DNA of 64,000 bases from Periconia sp. R9002. Its lineage: Eukaryota; Ascomycota; Dothideomycetes; Pleosporales; Periconiaceae. The translations under genes were made by a program, and so were the position numbers. Shown here piece after piece: positions 1 through 10,552 of this stretch (position 1 is its first letter; each line of letters begins with the position of its first letter). The stretch covers positions 417,994-481,993 of the forward strand of contig JAMAHW010000019.1 of NCBI GenBank assembly GCA_023627715.1. Direction: 5' to 3'. The notes below the pieces were generated by a model, which had not been told where the DNA came from, did no database searches, and saw only the letters and a program-made list of their open reading frames with translations.

Positions 1-1202
1 CTTTGTTGAAGTCTCGCATGGCTGCTCTAAAGCTATGAGTGCAATAACGAGTACAGTCAATGCGTTACAATTTAGCTCCTGCTCTACCAGCAGTCCCCTG
101 ACAAACAGAGTAGACCCTGAACCGCAGACTAGCAGTAACTTAGTTTGTTGCCGTGGATCCAAAAAGACATGTGAAGCAACGGAAGTGCAACAGTGGGATG
201 AATGTGGGGAGCCACAAGCGAGCACATGTGCAGCCTCGACAACGAACAGTCCGTCAACGTTGCCGCTGAGCTGAGACGTAAAACGACAGCCCTACCAGCA
301 AGTCGAGTCGGTTAGTTTTGGTTGGCGCTGGCATGTCAAGACGGGCGGACGGCTTTGACGTGTCGTCAGGAGCACGCACGCACGCACAGCAGGTAAGGAT
401 CTAGACGCAGGCATGATGTTATTCATTTGTTCTTACCGTCGGCGCATGAACGAGGGGTGTCATGGCAGTCTGTAAGGATTTTAGTAGGGAGAATTCCTGT
501 TTCATTTTGTTCTTGAATGGGAAGGGTTTGAAAGTGATGGTTTTGTGGGAGAGAAAAGCAAACATCAATGATGGCAACTCGCGATGATGACCAAGGAAGC
601 ACTTGTGCAGAAGGGATTGGAGGACGAGGCACAAAAAAACCGGTTATTATCATCAAAAGAAAGACATTATTTGATTCGAGCCGACGGGGGTTGCGGTCGG
701 CCCCCCTGCGTGCGAGGACGAACGTGTCCACCCAACCCCTGGCCGCCCTCCCACCTTGACCACCACCCGCCGTCAGCCAATCGGCAATGCCTGCTGCTGA
801 CCTAACCTGGCCCTCGTCCCCTTTCTACATTTTCCCTCGCCAGTGCACCACACCACAGCACTCACACCTCAAGCTCCCACCTCCTCCGCCGAGTCTGTCT
901 TGTTCACTGCTCTGCTTCTGCTGCGGGAATGTCCTCTCTTCCTGTTCTCAAGCCAGTGCTATCCAACTTCATGTCGCTCTTTTAGCTCCATCCTTGCTAC
1001 CCACCGCCTGCCTTTCTTTTGTAGACATAATTATACCGCGTCCCATTTTATATCCACCACGTCCATTCGTCCCACGCGTCGTCTACCCATCCAATTAATT
1101 CGAAGGGCCACATCCTTCCCGAGCATCTGCCCTTTTCTCGGCGCGTCTTTCGCTCGTGAAAAGCGCGCGTCTTGCGAAGGTTCCGCAACCGTTGCTTGTT
1201 GA
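1..1202 (+). promoter_or_regulatory. 5' flank and probable promoter of the large coiled-coil gene
   Basis: No gene is recognisable here. Open frames exist, such as one of 79 codons near the left edge, but none has family features. A (GCAC)4 microsatellite lies at 372-387. From about 740 to 1200 the strand is strongly C/T-rich, as is common at fungal transcription starts, and a CCAAT box (a HAP/CBC-type site) is at 777-781. The promoter role is inferred from position. Confidence 0.4.
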
Positions 1203-4200
1203 ATGCAAGCTCGACGTACCTCTTCCGCTTCGTTGCCCCCGACCTCATCGCCTCCATCTGCCCTGCAGCCCGGCCTTGAACCCACCAGTCCGCCATCGCC
1301 AGCTCAGACTTTGTGGACCGCCCTCCCATCCCCGACGCCCACGCTAGGTCATTCAAGCCCAGAGCTTCCTCCCCTGCCCTCCTTGGGCCTAGGAAGCGTC
1401 CCACGGACGCCCTCAACAGTCGCGAGACAGAACCGAACCGACAGTTCCTACTATACTGCCAGCTGGGGTAGTCCATACCGGAACCCACCCCCTTTCTCCA
1501 GCCGTCAAAGTCAATCTTCAAATCCATTCGGCAGCGACGATTTAGACGAGGATTCTTCCCACCTTCAATTCAGCTTAGAGCATCTTCTTCCTCCCACGTT
1601 TGTCGAGGACCAATCGCCGAACCGATTTAATCTCGAGCACCTCATTCCCCGCCTGGAGAATAGCCCCTCGCCAAACCAATTCAACCTTGAACATTTGATC
1701 CCGACTCGTCTCTTGACCAATCTTGAGACTCCGAGTCGATCCCAAGACAATTCGGGAGCTACGCCACGAGCATCTACGTTCAACGCTGCCGGTAATACGG
1801 AAGCTTGGGTTCGTCAATTTCTAGACAAACGCTGGAATCGCGAAGCAAACGACTGGCTAAGCGATACTACAGCCGAGAGTGAATCCGAAGAAGTACGTGA
1901 AAGCGAAGAAGAGAACGCCGGACTAGGCCGAAATAAGACACATAGGTCTAGAAAGAGCAACGTTACTCTGAACCAGCAAGATTTTTGGTCTCATTTCAGT
2001 CAGGGTCAGAAAGAACAACTCGGCAAGATGATGGCCTCTAGGTATGCCCCATCTGCCCCACCAGATACGCACTCGCGTCAGGGATCTGGCGGGAGCTTGC
2101 GGTCTGCGTTGGGTCGAAGCAAAAACACCGAAAAGCCGGCATCGCCCAAAGAGACATCTCCCCCCGAAGCTCCCAAACCAGCTGTGGAGACTCCCAACAA
2201 GTCACTACTTGCTCCGCCTGCGGCACCCGCAGCTAAACCTCGCATACGCAAGAAGGTCATGGTGAAGGGTAAAGGATGCGTCATCTCCATTCCTCAGGAT
2301 ATTCCAAGGGGCACTCCCGGCTTCCCACCCACACCAATGACGGCCAAAGCTGTGGAAGAGAAAATGCGTCGATTAGAAAACAGTGGGTATGATACGCGTG
2401 GATTCGGTGCATGGAAGGGTATGGAAAGTGCGGAGAATCTCCCACCGTCCCAGAACCGTGGTATCTGGCCCGACGAGGCATATGTGAAGTCCGATCGGTC
2501 TGCGGGTCTCAAAGTTCGTGTGCCTAATAAAGCTGACTGGGATGCATACACAAATCACCTACTGGAGGCGAAACTGGCAGCGCTGGGGGTTGATGTGCCT
2601 AGTAAGGAGGAAACGCCGTCGCCCATGTCCAGACAGGCCTCTGTTGCAACTTACCCAGGTCTACCATTCTCGCCACCACTCCCAACTCCATCTGGTGGAA
2701 GCCACCGTGGGCGCCAGGGCAGTGTCGCCTCATTCCCTCTTGGCCCATCCCCTGGTCACATGTCTCGACAATCGATAGCGTCTCCTGCTGCATTTGGCAA
2801 CGTGAGTGCGCGACCAAGTATGCATATGCACAGGCACTCTACGTTCTCTCCTGCCTCTCTCCTGCAGCAGACGGCATCACCGACGGGTGCTTTTTCACCC
2901 GCTGGTTATTTCGGCTTGCAAGGAGCTCGTGGAGGATCGCCAGCACTGCCTCTGAACAGAAAGGACTTCTCTGGTGTTGCTTCGCCTGCGTCGCCGTTTG
3001 GCGTCATACCTAATGCGCAGCTTCCTCTAACGCCATCTCAAGCAGATGATCTTCTGGCGCAAATGCAGCAGCAGCAGCAGCAGCTCCAGGCGCAACTTCT
3101 TCAACAGCAGCAACAGCAAATTATGGGTGGACGCCCATCCTCAACTCTTGCTGAGGTCCCTGAAGACGAAGATGAAGAGGACGCGGCCGATGAGGTTCCC
3201 CTGATGAAAAATGCCACTTCTTCCCGCCCAGAAATTGCTGTACCAACCCCTCGGGGTCATCGTCACAATATTAGCGCAAATCTCGAGCGTGAGGCTCGCG
3301 ACGCTGAGTACCATCTTGAGGAGGCAATTGACAAACAATTCAATGAAGGAGGGGATTTCAGTACTGAGCCCGAGACTGAGCAACTCAAACCGTCAAAGCC
3401 CATTGCTGATACTAAGTGGGAGGATTCCCGTCCCGTTTTGCACCAGCCACAGCCACACAGCAGGGCCCATTCTCTCGCTCAAGCTCAACAAGCTACGCCG
3501 TTTTCGTTCCCTGCCAAACCTGAGTCTCCCCGCGAAGAGAATGACGGAGCCGAGTCCGTTGCCTCTGAGATTACGAACCCAAGCTTGGAAGAGGGTGAGA
3601 TCCGCGAGAATGGCACGGCGAACAACTCGGCACAGCACTCAAAGGCGCCTTCGCAAGTCAGCAACTCATGGAGAGATTCCAAATTTGCATATGGCAAGCC
3701 TGCCGGCTCTGCAATGCACAGCAAACACACCTCCCGATCGTCCATCTCGAAGTTGAACGTTGAAGCAAAGGAGTTCAAGTTTAACCCTGCGGCTTCTTTC
3801 AGCCCAGGATCATCCTTCTCGAGTTTCTCGGCCTTCACACCTGCGTTGAAGTCTCCCGCAGATGGGACACAGAGCAACAGGACCAGCGTTGATGGTTTCT
3901 CTGGCCTCAAAGTCTCGGCGCCAACTTTCAAACCTGATGCGCCCGTATTCAGACCAGATGCTCCGGCGTTTCAATTTAAGCCTGCCGCGGCAGCGCCGGC
4001 GTTTAAACCAGCCATTGAGGCCCACTCTTTTACACCTACTGCGCAGAGCACCGATTTCAAACCCTCAACAGCTAACTCCACTATGCCCTCCACTGGATTC
4101 AGTTTCAATGCACCGTCACTCAAACCCGAAGCACCTACGTTCAACCCTGGCAAAGCTGACTTTGTACCAAGTGCACCTGCCTCTAAGATCTTTGGCAACA

Positions 4201-7200
4201 TCTCGATTTCAGAAAGTGATATTGTCAAACCTGCTAAACGTTCCAAAGCGATCCCGATTGTGCGACCTGATGCCACTCGCCAGAAGACGCCCGAGAAGGA
4301 TGAGGAGAGGGAGGATGCCGATGGCCGTGCCGCACCAGCTGTGGGCAGAGAGAAGCGTGTCCGTCGGGGCCAAGACGACGGGGATGATGTGCCTCGTTTT
4401 GCATTGCATCCTATTCTTCCGTCACAGCCTACCGCTGTTCCCAAGGAATTCTCTTCCCCAATTCTCGGCGACGTCGAGAAAGATGTCACGCCAACAGAGA
4501 AAGAGAACTTGTCGCCAGGTGGCTCCCGCGCTGCATCCAAATCGAAGAGCCCAGAGCCACTCTCCTTGGCACAAGCCACTCCGCCTGCTGATCCCATCAC
4601 ATCTGGCGCTCAAACTCCAATCGATGATCTCTCTCTGCACGAGAGTGACGCCACACCTACTGTGGAGGAAGTGCATAGATCTGGGAAGAAGCCGTCACAT
4701 AGGAGCTCACTATCCGCAACGGCCAAAGTATTTGAATTCCGACCACAATCTGGCACTACTGGCTACGATTTTGGTATTCATGTCACTAAGCCATCCGTTA
4801 CCCAAGCTGAAGATGAAGCCACTCCATCCATTCCACCACGGAATCTCAGCCAAAGCCCTGCGTCCACTTTCCGACGCAATCTCAGCCGAAGCCCTGCGAC
4901 CACTTTCCGACCCAGCGATGATGGGTCCTTCAAAACTGCCCTTGAAAGCCGCAGGCATGTGCCATACCCTGAGAGTGAGAGTGTTGACTTTGACCACCTC
5001 GGTCAAGCTTCGTTTAATGACATCGATGCCGTGATGAAGCACATGAATGAGGAAGGCTCCGACTTTGGCGTTGAGCGCGATGAAAACTCCTGGGAGCAGT
5101 CTTCTCCCAGAAGAACACCTCATGCGTTTGACCGTAACGATTTCCTTCCCAACCCTAATCTGCGTAGTGATGCACCTAGCCCTAGTCCCCGCAGACTACA
5201 AGCGCCACGCAACACGCATACGTCCCTTACGTCAACAGGACAAGACCCCTTTGACGACGAACGCGCCGGTCTCGCATATGAGTCGCCTGTGCACCGTCTC
5301 AATAATGCTGATGACGTACCGATGAGCGATTGGGACGAAGGTCTCGTCTCTGACGGCCAGGACAAAATCCAAACCCGCAGCAAGTTTTTCGACACGCATG
5401 TGGACAATATCATTGGTCGCCTCTTGCAGAACCGTCTCGACCCACTTGAGAGGAACTTGCAGGGTATACAAGATGCTATTTCCATGATGTCGCAGCGACG
5501 TGGCAGACGTAGTCTGTCCACTGAACGTCTCGATAGCGATGCGGACGACGAAGACGACGAATGGGGTACCGACTCTCACTTCCGCCACCGATCGCCCGGG
5601 AAGAACCGCAAACTGGAGAAAATTAGGTCCATCGTCAAAGAGGCGCTTGAATCGCACCAGCCCCCCGTCACGTCAATGCCTATACCTGTTCCTGAACCCA
5701 TTCTCCCCGAGAAGATCCGCGACATGGTTGTGGAAGCCTTAGCTTCACAGCAACCCCCAGCAGCGGAGCAATTGAAGGCCGAGAACGTAAGAGAAGCGAT
5801 TATGGAAGCTCTTGCCCACCACCAGCCTCAATGGACACCGCCCAAGTTCGAGCCTGTTCCAGCCGACGAAATTCGCGCGATAGTTGAAAATGCCATTGTC
5901 GCGCACAAAGTGGAGCCAGTCGCGGATCCCATCAAGCCAGACGATATCCGCTCTTTTGTTATGGAAGCTTTTGCAACGCATGCACCACCGCCAATGCCGG
6001 CTCCTGTTCCAGAGCAAATCTGGCCTGATGATATCAAGTCCATCATTACGGAGGCTCTGGCAAATCAGCAACATGAACCTCAGGAGCCTCTTAAACCGGA
6101 AGCTATTCGATCGATCGTCGCAGAGGTCGTATCATCTCACCAGCCGGCTCCCGTTGAGTCTGTACAGCCCGAAACTATCCGCTCTATTGTTGCTGAAGCT
6201 CTCGCATCCCATGAACCCGCCGCGCCTGTCCCAGTTGTGGAGTCCGTCCAGCCAGACATGATCCGATCCATTGTCGCTGAAGCACTGGCTTCGCACAAAC
6301 CTGTCCCTGCGCTTGCACCAGCTCTTGAAGCCCCTGTGGATATTCCTCAGCCTCAGGTGGATATGTCAGAGATCTACCAGGTTATCGGCAGTTTGAAAGC
6401 TTCTATTGCCCAGACTACCAGCCATCATCTTCACGCTGAAGATGTCCGTGAGCTTATTGACGATGCATTCAGGCGTCAAAACGCTGAAAACGCCAAGCGC
6501 GAGGAGTCTGAAGCTATTAAGGAGAAGGATGCCAAGATCGCAGAGTTGGAAGCCCAACTTCAAAAATCGCAGATGCGTGCTGATCTAGAAGCACGTACTC
6601 GTGAGGAGTTGGAGGTTCGCGAAGCCAACAACGCACGGTTGATCGAAGTCACGGAGAAAGAATTGGCCCTTTTGCGCGAGCAAGCTAATGATGATGAAAA
6701 CAAGATCCGTGCTCTGAAGGAGGAATGCGAGGTTTCACGACGAAGCATTGACTCATTCCAGGCTGGTGATGAAGAGGTTCGCATTAAGCTCACCATCCTT
6801 TCTGCCGAAAACGACGAACTTAGGACCAAGGCTACAACTTCAGAGAATGCGGAGGCTGATCTCAAGAGGAAGCTCGAAGCTGTCACGGCCGAAAATGAAG
6901 CTCTTACCTACACCCTTGAGGAGCATCGCCTTTCAACCAACAAATGGAGGAGCGATCTTCAACAAGCTCACGAAGAGTCGGACAAGTTACGCAAAACGCT
7001 TGAACAAACTCGCCTCCAGGCCGAAGAAGCTACCCGCGTGCGAGAAGGTATGCGCGGGAAGCTTGAAAAATTGCAGCAGGATATGGTAGTTGCATCTGGC
7101 CAAGCTGCCGCTGAGCGCGCCGAATGGCAGAAGAGCGATGAGGCCCACATGAAAAAGTATGAGGTACTCAGTGCTCGCATTGAGGCCGAGGGTCGCACTC

Positions 7201-8744
7201 GTGAGCGTCTTGAGCGTGAGCTTGAAAGATTGGAAGGACAAGAACGCGAGTTCATGAAACTCAGGGTTGCACTCGAACAAACTCAAAAGCACAACCAGAG
7301 ATTGGAGCAAACCGTTGAAGAGACCAGGCAAGAGGGCTTGGAGCACAAGAGGGCTGCCGATCGCTACGAGCGCGAATTCCGTGAAGCCCGTGAAGCGGCA
7401 CACGTAGAGATTCGCCGCATGCGCGTACTCATGGAGGCCGACATTGATAAGGCCAATAACGAAGTGAACATCGTCCGTCACCAGCTCGAAAGCGAAGTCG
7501 CTCGTGTCCGAGCCGAACTGGACAACGTCCGTATGGATGCTGATACTGCCAAAGAAAAACATGAGCTCGACTTGGAAGCTGCTGCAGATGCGAAGAAAGC
7601 AGCCGTACAGGAAGTTTTGGAAAGCAAAAACTTCGCTCTTCAGGAGCAACAACAGGCTCTTGAACGACGCTTCGAACTCATCAGCAAGGAGCATGCTCGT
7701 GTCTTGGACATTGCTCGGGAGGACAAAGATCGTGCAGAAGCTTTCCATAAAGAGCGTCTTTCCCTCGCTGACTCCAAGATGGACAACCTCCGTGACAAGG
7801 TCGCGCTCCTCGAAGAAAAGCTTTCCGTCGCCAAAGAAGCTGCAAATGCTGCTGCGGCCGCGGCTCAGAATTCCAAGTCTCCTGCCGGTTCATCCTCGTA
7901 CGCATCCGGCATTGACAAGATCTCTCCACAAGCTCTTCGCGAGTCGATTTCCGTCCTGCAAGAGCAATTGCAAGAGCGTGAATCCCGCATCGAATCATTG
8001 GAACACCAACTTGAGGAGATTGATACCGATGCCCCTGCTAAGCTGAAAGAACGTGATACAGAAATTGGGTGGCTACGTGAATTGCTTGGTGTGCGTATCG
8101 ATGATCTAAACGATCTTATCAATGCACTTGCTCAGCCCGCCTTCGACCGCGAAAACGTCCGCGACGCCGCAATTCGCATCCGCACCAACTTACAAATGGA
8201 ACAACAAGAGAAGGAACGCCTTCTCTCGGGTGACCAGAAGAGCTTTCCTACCCTAGCTACTCTATCCAACTTCGCATCGCCCAAAGCTGTACAACTTGCT
8301 GCAGCCATCGGGAGCTGGAGAAAGGGGCGTGAGCATGCCTCGTCTTCTCTTGCCGGCGGTGTTGGAAACAGCAACTCGGCATCACGCCAGGAAACTCCGT
8401 CTCGCAGCGGCCCTGCATCCGCACAATCTTTCCTCTCCGGCCTCATGACACCACCGACTTCGAACCTTCGCCGTACCCCAGAGCTACCGTCATCAGGCCT
8501 ACGTCCTCAGGCGCTTCTTCGCTCCAACTCATCAAGCTCCCGAGGCTCGGCCGCTGGCTTCCCCAGTCTCGGCAAACAGGCCATTACTGTGCCAAGCACA
8601 CCGCCATTGATGCGCAAATCGAGCTACGACCAAGACGCAGCGGAAGAGCGTTTCAGTGAAAGCGGGTTCTACGACGATGAAAGCACCGTTGATGGTGATG
8701 TGACGCCCATTGGGTTGAATTTTGGTCACGAACTTCGCCGGTAG
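1203..8744 (+). CDS. Large disordered and coiled-coil protein (2513 aa), function unknown
   Basis: A single uninterrupted exon. Residues 1 to about 1450 are Ser/Pro-rich and predicted disordered. They contain three copies of a [QR]F[NS]LEHL[IL]P motif (residues 122, 141, 159), a glutamine tract near 621-640, and several A-P-x-F-x-P/FKP repeats near 905-1000. Residues about 1472-1750 hold nine to ten degenerate helical repeats of the form IRSIVAEALASHxP. A long heptad-rich coiled coil follows from about 1760 to 2300, then a Ser-rich tail. There is no myosin motor, kinesin motor or ATP-binding motif, although fungal relatives of this type are sometimes labelled 'myosin class II heavy chain' by coiled-coil similarity. 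A cytoskeletal, septal or spindle-pole scaffold is plausible but only inferred. The ATG at 1203 opens the longest frame; a pyrimidine-rich leader precedes it. Confidence 0.85.
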   Translation: MQARRTSSASLPPTSSPPSALQPGLEPTSPPSPAQTLWTALPSPTPTLGHSSPELPPLPSLGLGSVPRTPSTVARQNRTDSSYYTASWGSPYRNPPPFSSRQSQSSNPFGSDDLDEDSSHLQFSLEHLLPPTFVEDQSPNRFNLEHLIPRLENSPSPNQFNLEHLIPTRLLTNLETPSRSQDNSGATPRASTFNAAGNTEAWVRQFLDKRWNREANDWLSDTTAESESEEVRESEEENAGLGRNKTHRSRKSNVTLNQQDFWSHFSQGQKEQLGKMMASRYAPSAPPDTHSRQGSGGSLRSALGRSKNTEKPASPKETSPPEAPKPAVETPNKSLLAPPAAPAAKPRIRKKVMVKGKGCVISIPQDIPRGTPGFPPTPMTAKAVEEKMRRLENSGYDTRGFGAWKGMESAENLPPSQNRGIWPDEAYVKSDRSAGLKVRVPNKADWDAYTNHLLEAKLAALGVDVPSKEETPSPMSRQASVATYPGLPFSPPLPTPSGGSHRGRQGSVASFPLGPSPGHMSRQSIASPAAFGNVSARPSMHMHRHSTFSPASLLQQTASPTGAFSPAGYFGLQGARGGSPALPLNRKDFSGVASPASPFGVIPNAQLPLTPSQADDLLAQMQQQQQQLQAQLLQQQQQQIMGGRPSSTLAEVPEDEDEEDAADEVPLMKNATSSRPEIAVPTPRGHRHNISANLEREARDAEYHLEEAIDKQFNEGGDFSTEPETEQLKPSKPIADTKWEDSRPVLHQPQPHSRAHSLAQAQQATPFSFPAKPESPREENDGAESVASEITNPSLEEGEIRENGTANNSAQHSKAPSQVSNSWRDSKFAYGKPAGSAMHSKHTSRSSISKLNVEAKEFKFNPAASFSPGSSFSSFSAFTPALKSPADGTQSNRTSVDGFSGLKVSAPTFKPDAPVFRPDAPAFQFKPAAAAPAFKPAIEAHSFTPTAQSTDFKPSTANSTMPSTGFSFNAPSLKPEAPTFNPGKADFVPSAPASKIFGNISISESDIVKPAKRSKAIPIVRPDATRQKTPEKDEEREDADGRAAPAVGREKRVRRGQDDGDDVPRFALHPILPSQPTAVPKEFSSPILGDVEKDVTPTEKENLSPGGSRAASKSKSPEPLSLAQATPPADPITSGAQTPIDDLSLHESDATPTVEEVHRSGKKPSHRSSLSATAKVFEFRPQSGTTGYDFGIHVTKPSVTQAEDEATPSIPPRNLSQSPASTFRRNLSRSPATTFRPSDDGSFKTALESRRHVPYPESESVDFDHLGQASFNDIDAVMKHMNEEGSDFGVERDENSWEQSSPRRTPHAFDRNDFLPNPNLRSDAPSPSPRRLQAPRNTHTSLTSTGQDPFDDERAGLAYESPVHRLNNADDVPMSDWDEGLVSDGQDKIQTRSKFFDTHVDNIIGRLLQNRLDPLERNLQGIQDAISMMSQRRGRRSLSTERLDSDADDEDDEWGTDSHFRHRSPGKNRKLEKIRSIVKEALESHQPPVTSMPIPVPEPILPEKIRDMVVEALASQQPPAAEQLKAENVREAIMEALAHHQPQWTPPKFEPVPADEIRAIVENAIVAHKVEPVADPIKPDDIRSFVMEAFATHAPPPMPAPVPEQIWPDDIKSIITEALANQQHEPQEPLKPEAIRSIVAEVVSSHQPAPVESVQPETIRSIVAEALASHEPAAPVPVVESVQPDMIRSIVAEALASHKPVPALAPALEAPVDIPQPQVDMSEIYQVIGSLKASIAQTTSHHLHAEDVRELIDDAFRRQNAENAKREESEAIKEKDAKIAELEAQLQKSQMRADLEARTREELEVREANNARLIEVTEKELALLREQANDDENKIRALKEECEVSRRSIDSFQAGDEEVRIKLTILSAENDELRTKATTSENAEADLKRKLEAVTAENEALTYTLEEHRLSTNKWRSDLQQAHEESDKLRKTLEQTRLQAEEATRVREGMRGKLEKLQQDMVVASGQAAAERAEWQKSDEAHMKKYEVLSARIEAEGRTRERLERELERLEGQEREFMKLRVALEQTQKHNQRLEQTVEETRQEGLEHKRAADRYEREFREAREAAHVEIRRMRVLMEADIDKANNEVNIVRHQLESEVARVRAELDNVRMDADTAKEKHELDLEAAADAKKAAVQEVLESKNFALQEQQQALERRFELISKEHARVLDIAREDKDRAEAFHKERLSLADSKMDNLRDKVALLEEKLSVAKEAANAAAAAAQNSKSPAGSSSYASGIDKISPQALRESISVLQEQLQERESRIESLEHQLEEIDTDAPAKLKERDTEIGWLRELLGVRIDDLNDLINALAQPAFDRENVRDAAIRIRTNLQMEQQEKERLLSGDQKSFPTLATLSNFASPKAVQLAAAIGSWRKGREHASSSLAGGVGNSNSASRQETPSRSGPASAQSFLSGLMTPPTSNLRRTPELPSSGLRPQALLRSNSSSSRGSAAGFPSLGKQAITVPSTPPLMRKSSYDQDAAEERFSESGFYDDESTVDGDVTPIGLNFGHELRR
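5620..6490 (+). repeat. Nine to ten about 30-aa helical repeats inside the coiled-coil gene
   Basis: Coding repeats with core [IV]R-x-[IV][VI]-x-EA[LIF]A-x-[HQ]. Copies begin with IRSIVKEALES, IRDMVVEALAS, VREAIMEALAH, IRAIVENAIVA, IRSFVMEAFAT, IKSIITEALAN, IRSIVAEVVSS, IRSIVAEALAS (twice) and a diverged VRELIDDAFRR. Proline-rich linkers separate them. Copies 7-9 are the most alike, which suggests recent internal duplication. Confidence 0.8.
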
Positions 8745-9756
8745 CGTGTTCTCGTCGCACCCATAACCACCATTGTCGCCAGACCAGCGCGACCAGTTTG
8801 AATACCATTAAATATTTCCTTTGTACAGAGATTATATTCCCTTGATTGTTCCTCACACCACGGGCGTCCGTTCACTCAGTTATTTCCTATTGGTGTGTTT
8901 TCTGTATGCCCTACTTGGTTCTTTCTGAAAAGGATGAAGTCGTACATGCAGCACGCAAAGCCCTCTTTCGTTTATATCATGCAACCTGTATTCTCAGTTG
9001 CACCCTAATACTTGCTACCGCTTTTTGTCTGTTTCTGCGTTTACTTGCGTGTTTTTGTCTTTAGCGAATATGAGCATGGATGGATATACCCCCAGTGCGT
9101 ACTTTCGTTCCTTTCCTAACCCGCTACCCACTCTGTCTCGTTGGGTGTTTTTTTTAACATCGAGGCGAGTGCAAGAAAGATTGGATACCTATATAGATTT
9201 CCTACTACTCCACAAGCGTCACCTTTTTCTTTTATATAAGAACAGTGTTCCAAGCGTTTTCCCCTCCTACTGGATCAAATTGTAATTACCACATACACTC
9301 TCTCCATTTTATCTCATCAATAAATTCACTCTTCTTTTATAATATGTTTTCATACGCGTCGGATGTTGATCACCACGACGTCTTCTTTACTTGTTGGGGT
9401 GTTTGTATGTTGGTCCACTTTGAAGGTAGGTGTGAAGAAATGTGAGGACTGTAGATTGACCTCCACGATGGGAAGAAAGAAAGAGGGAGACAGTGTACTA
9501 GTTAGATAGATTTTAATACTAATAAATAACTCACGAAAATGACCGATAGTGATTGCACTGCTTTCCTACACCTCCGCACCAGAAATGTCAAAAATAAAAA
9601 TCTGTATCATCAATTACAGAGTGTCACTTAAACACCGCAGGGGATATTATACATAGCATTGCCGTTGTTACTGTCGTGGTGGTGAAAGCGAGCAATGGCA
9701 TAAAAAAAGGAATCCCAAAAAATGCAAAAAAAGAAATTGATGCGAATTGCTCGAAT
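8745..9756. other. Intergenic: 3' flank of the coiled-coil gene
   Basis: About 1 kb, AT-rich, with T-rich stretches and AATAAA-like signals (for example an ATAAATAA run near 9525) that could serve polyadenylation. No gene is recognised. Confidence 0.4.
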
Positions 9757-9827
9757 AGCTGCGACTGGTTTCGATCCAGTGTCCTCCGGGTTATGAGCCC
9801 GGCGCGCTTCCGCTGCGCCACGCAGCT
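9757..9827 (-). tRNA. Initiator tRNA-Met (CAU)
   Basis: The minus strand folds into a complete 71-nt cloverleaf: acceptor AGCTGCG/CGCAGCT, D arm GCGC-loop-GCGC, anticodon stem CCGGG/CCCGG around loop CTCATAA, and T arm ACTGG-ATCGAAA-CCAGT. The anticodon is CAT. Three eukaryotic initiator hallmarks are present: an A1:T72 terminal pair, three consecutive G:C pairs beside the anticodon loop (GGG/CCC), and a T loop beginning with A (ATCGAAA) instead of TTC. It is therefore called initiator, not elongator. There is no intron. T-runs follow immediately 3' on the minus strand (A-runs near 9726-9732 and 9713-9720 on plus), matching an RNA polymerase III terminator. Confidence 0.96.
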
Positions 9828-10552
9828 TTGTTGTACTCGAGGTGCTTCGAATCAACTGATGCATGATTTTGGATTAATAAAATAAATATAGCATGTAAAA
9901 TAATGACTTCGCATTGAGAGTTGCTTCTAAACGCAAATCGTGTGCATTCGCTTACGTGCGCCTTAGATTCGTACGCGAGAACGCTAGAGGTAGCTTACCC
10001 GGTTTTTCTTGTGAGTCAAGTCCTCGGAACAGGGAATCCGGAAGCGGATGTTGACGATTCACACGCGATTGTTCGTCATTCTAGGACTTGTTGGTGGACA
10101 CTGCATATTGCTACGATCGCTTTCTTCAAAATATAAAAATATCTAGCCTGAAGTTTCCGGTATCAATGTCATGAATGTTAAATAGCTTTTACTTGCAAAC
10201 TTTGTTGGCGCGCGATGGTATTTCTACAACTTTGTTTATCGCTTGGAAAACGAATCCAGTGCAAAAGTAGAAGAATACGAAATCAAAGAATAGAAACAAT
10301 TTTCAAAAGACCTAGTAGGCAGGTATCTGCTCGCCTTCACACCTTCTAATCAACGCTACTTTACAATGCCACAGTTAAACAAATCTTGATATTGATCCAC
10401 GGAATGAAGAAGAGCACAAAACGCCCCACAACCGAAGCATGTGCTATATACACACGCTCCCCATTAATTACAGACGTAACAAGAAAACGACACAGAGGAA
10501 ATCTTGGGGGTATTGGACGACGTGGCTCTACTAACCAACCTTTCTAAACAAC
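9828..10552. other. Intergenic: upstream of the tRNA and 3' of the sphingoid-base kinase
   Basis: 725 bp, AT-rich, with only short open frames and no recognisable product. It should contain the 3' UTR of the kinase gene. Confidence 0.4.

Noticed and set aside
35..274. 79-codon open frame at the left edge
   Set aside because: No domain, signal peptide or splice continuity, and composition like the surrounding noncoding DNA.
3064..3123. CAG-rich tract as a possible unstable repeat
   Set aside because: It is interrupted (CTC, GCG, CTT, CAA codons) and encodes an ordinary glutamine-rich linker.
1203..8744. Myosin heavy chain identity for the 2513-aa protein
   Set aside because: No motor domain or IQ motifs; similarity to myosin tails would come from coiled-coil composition only.
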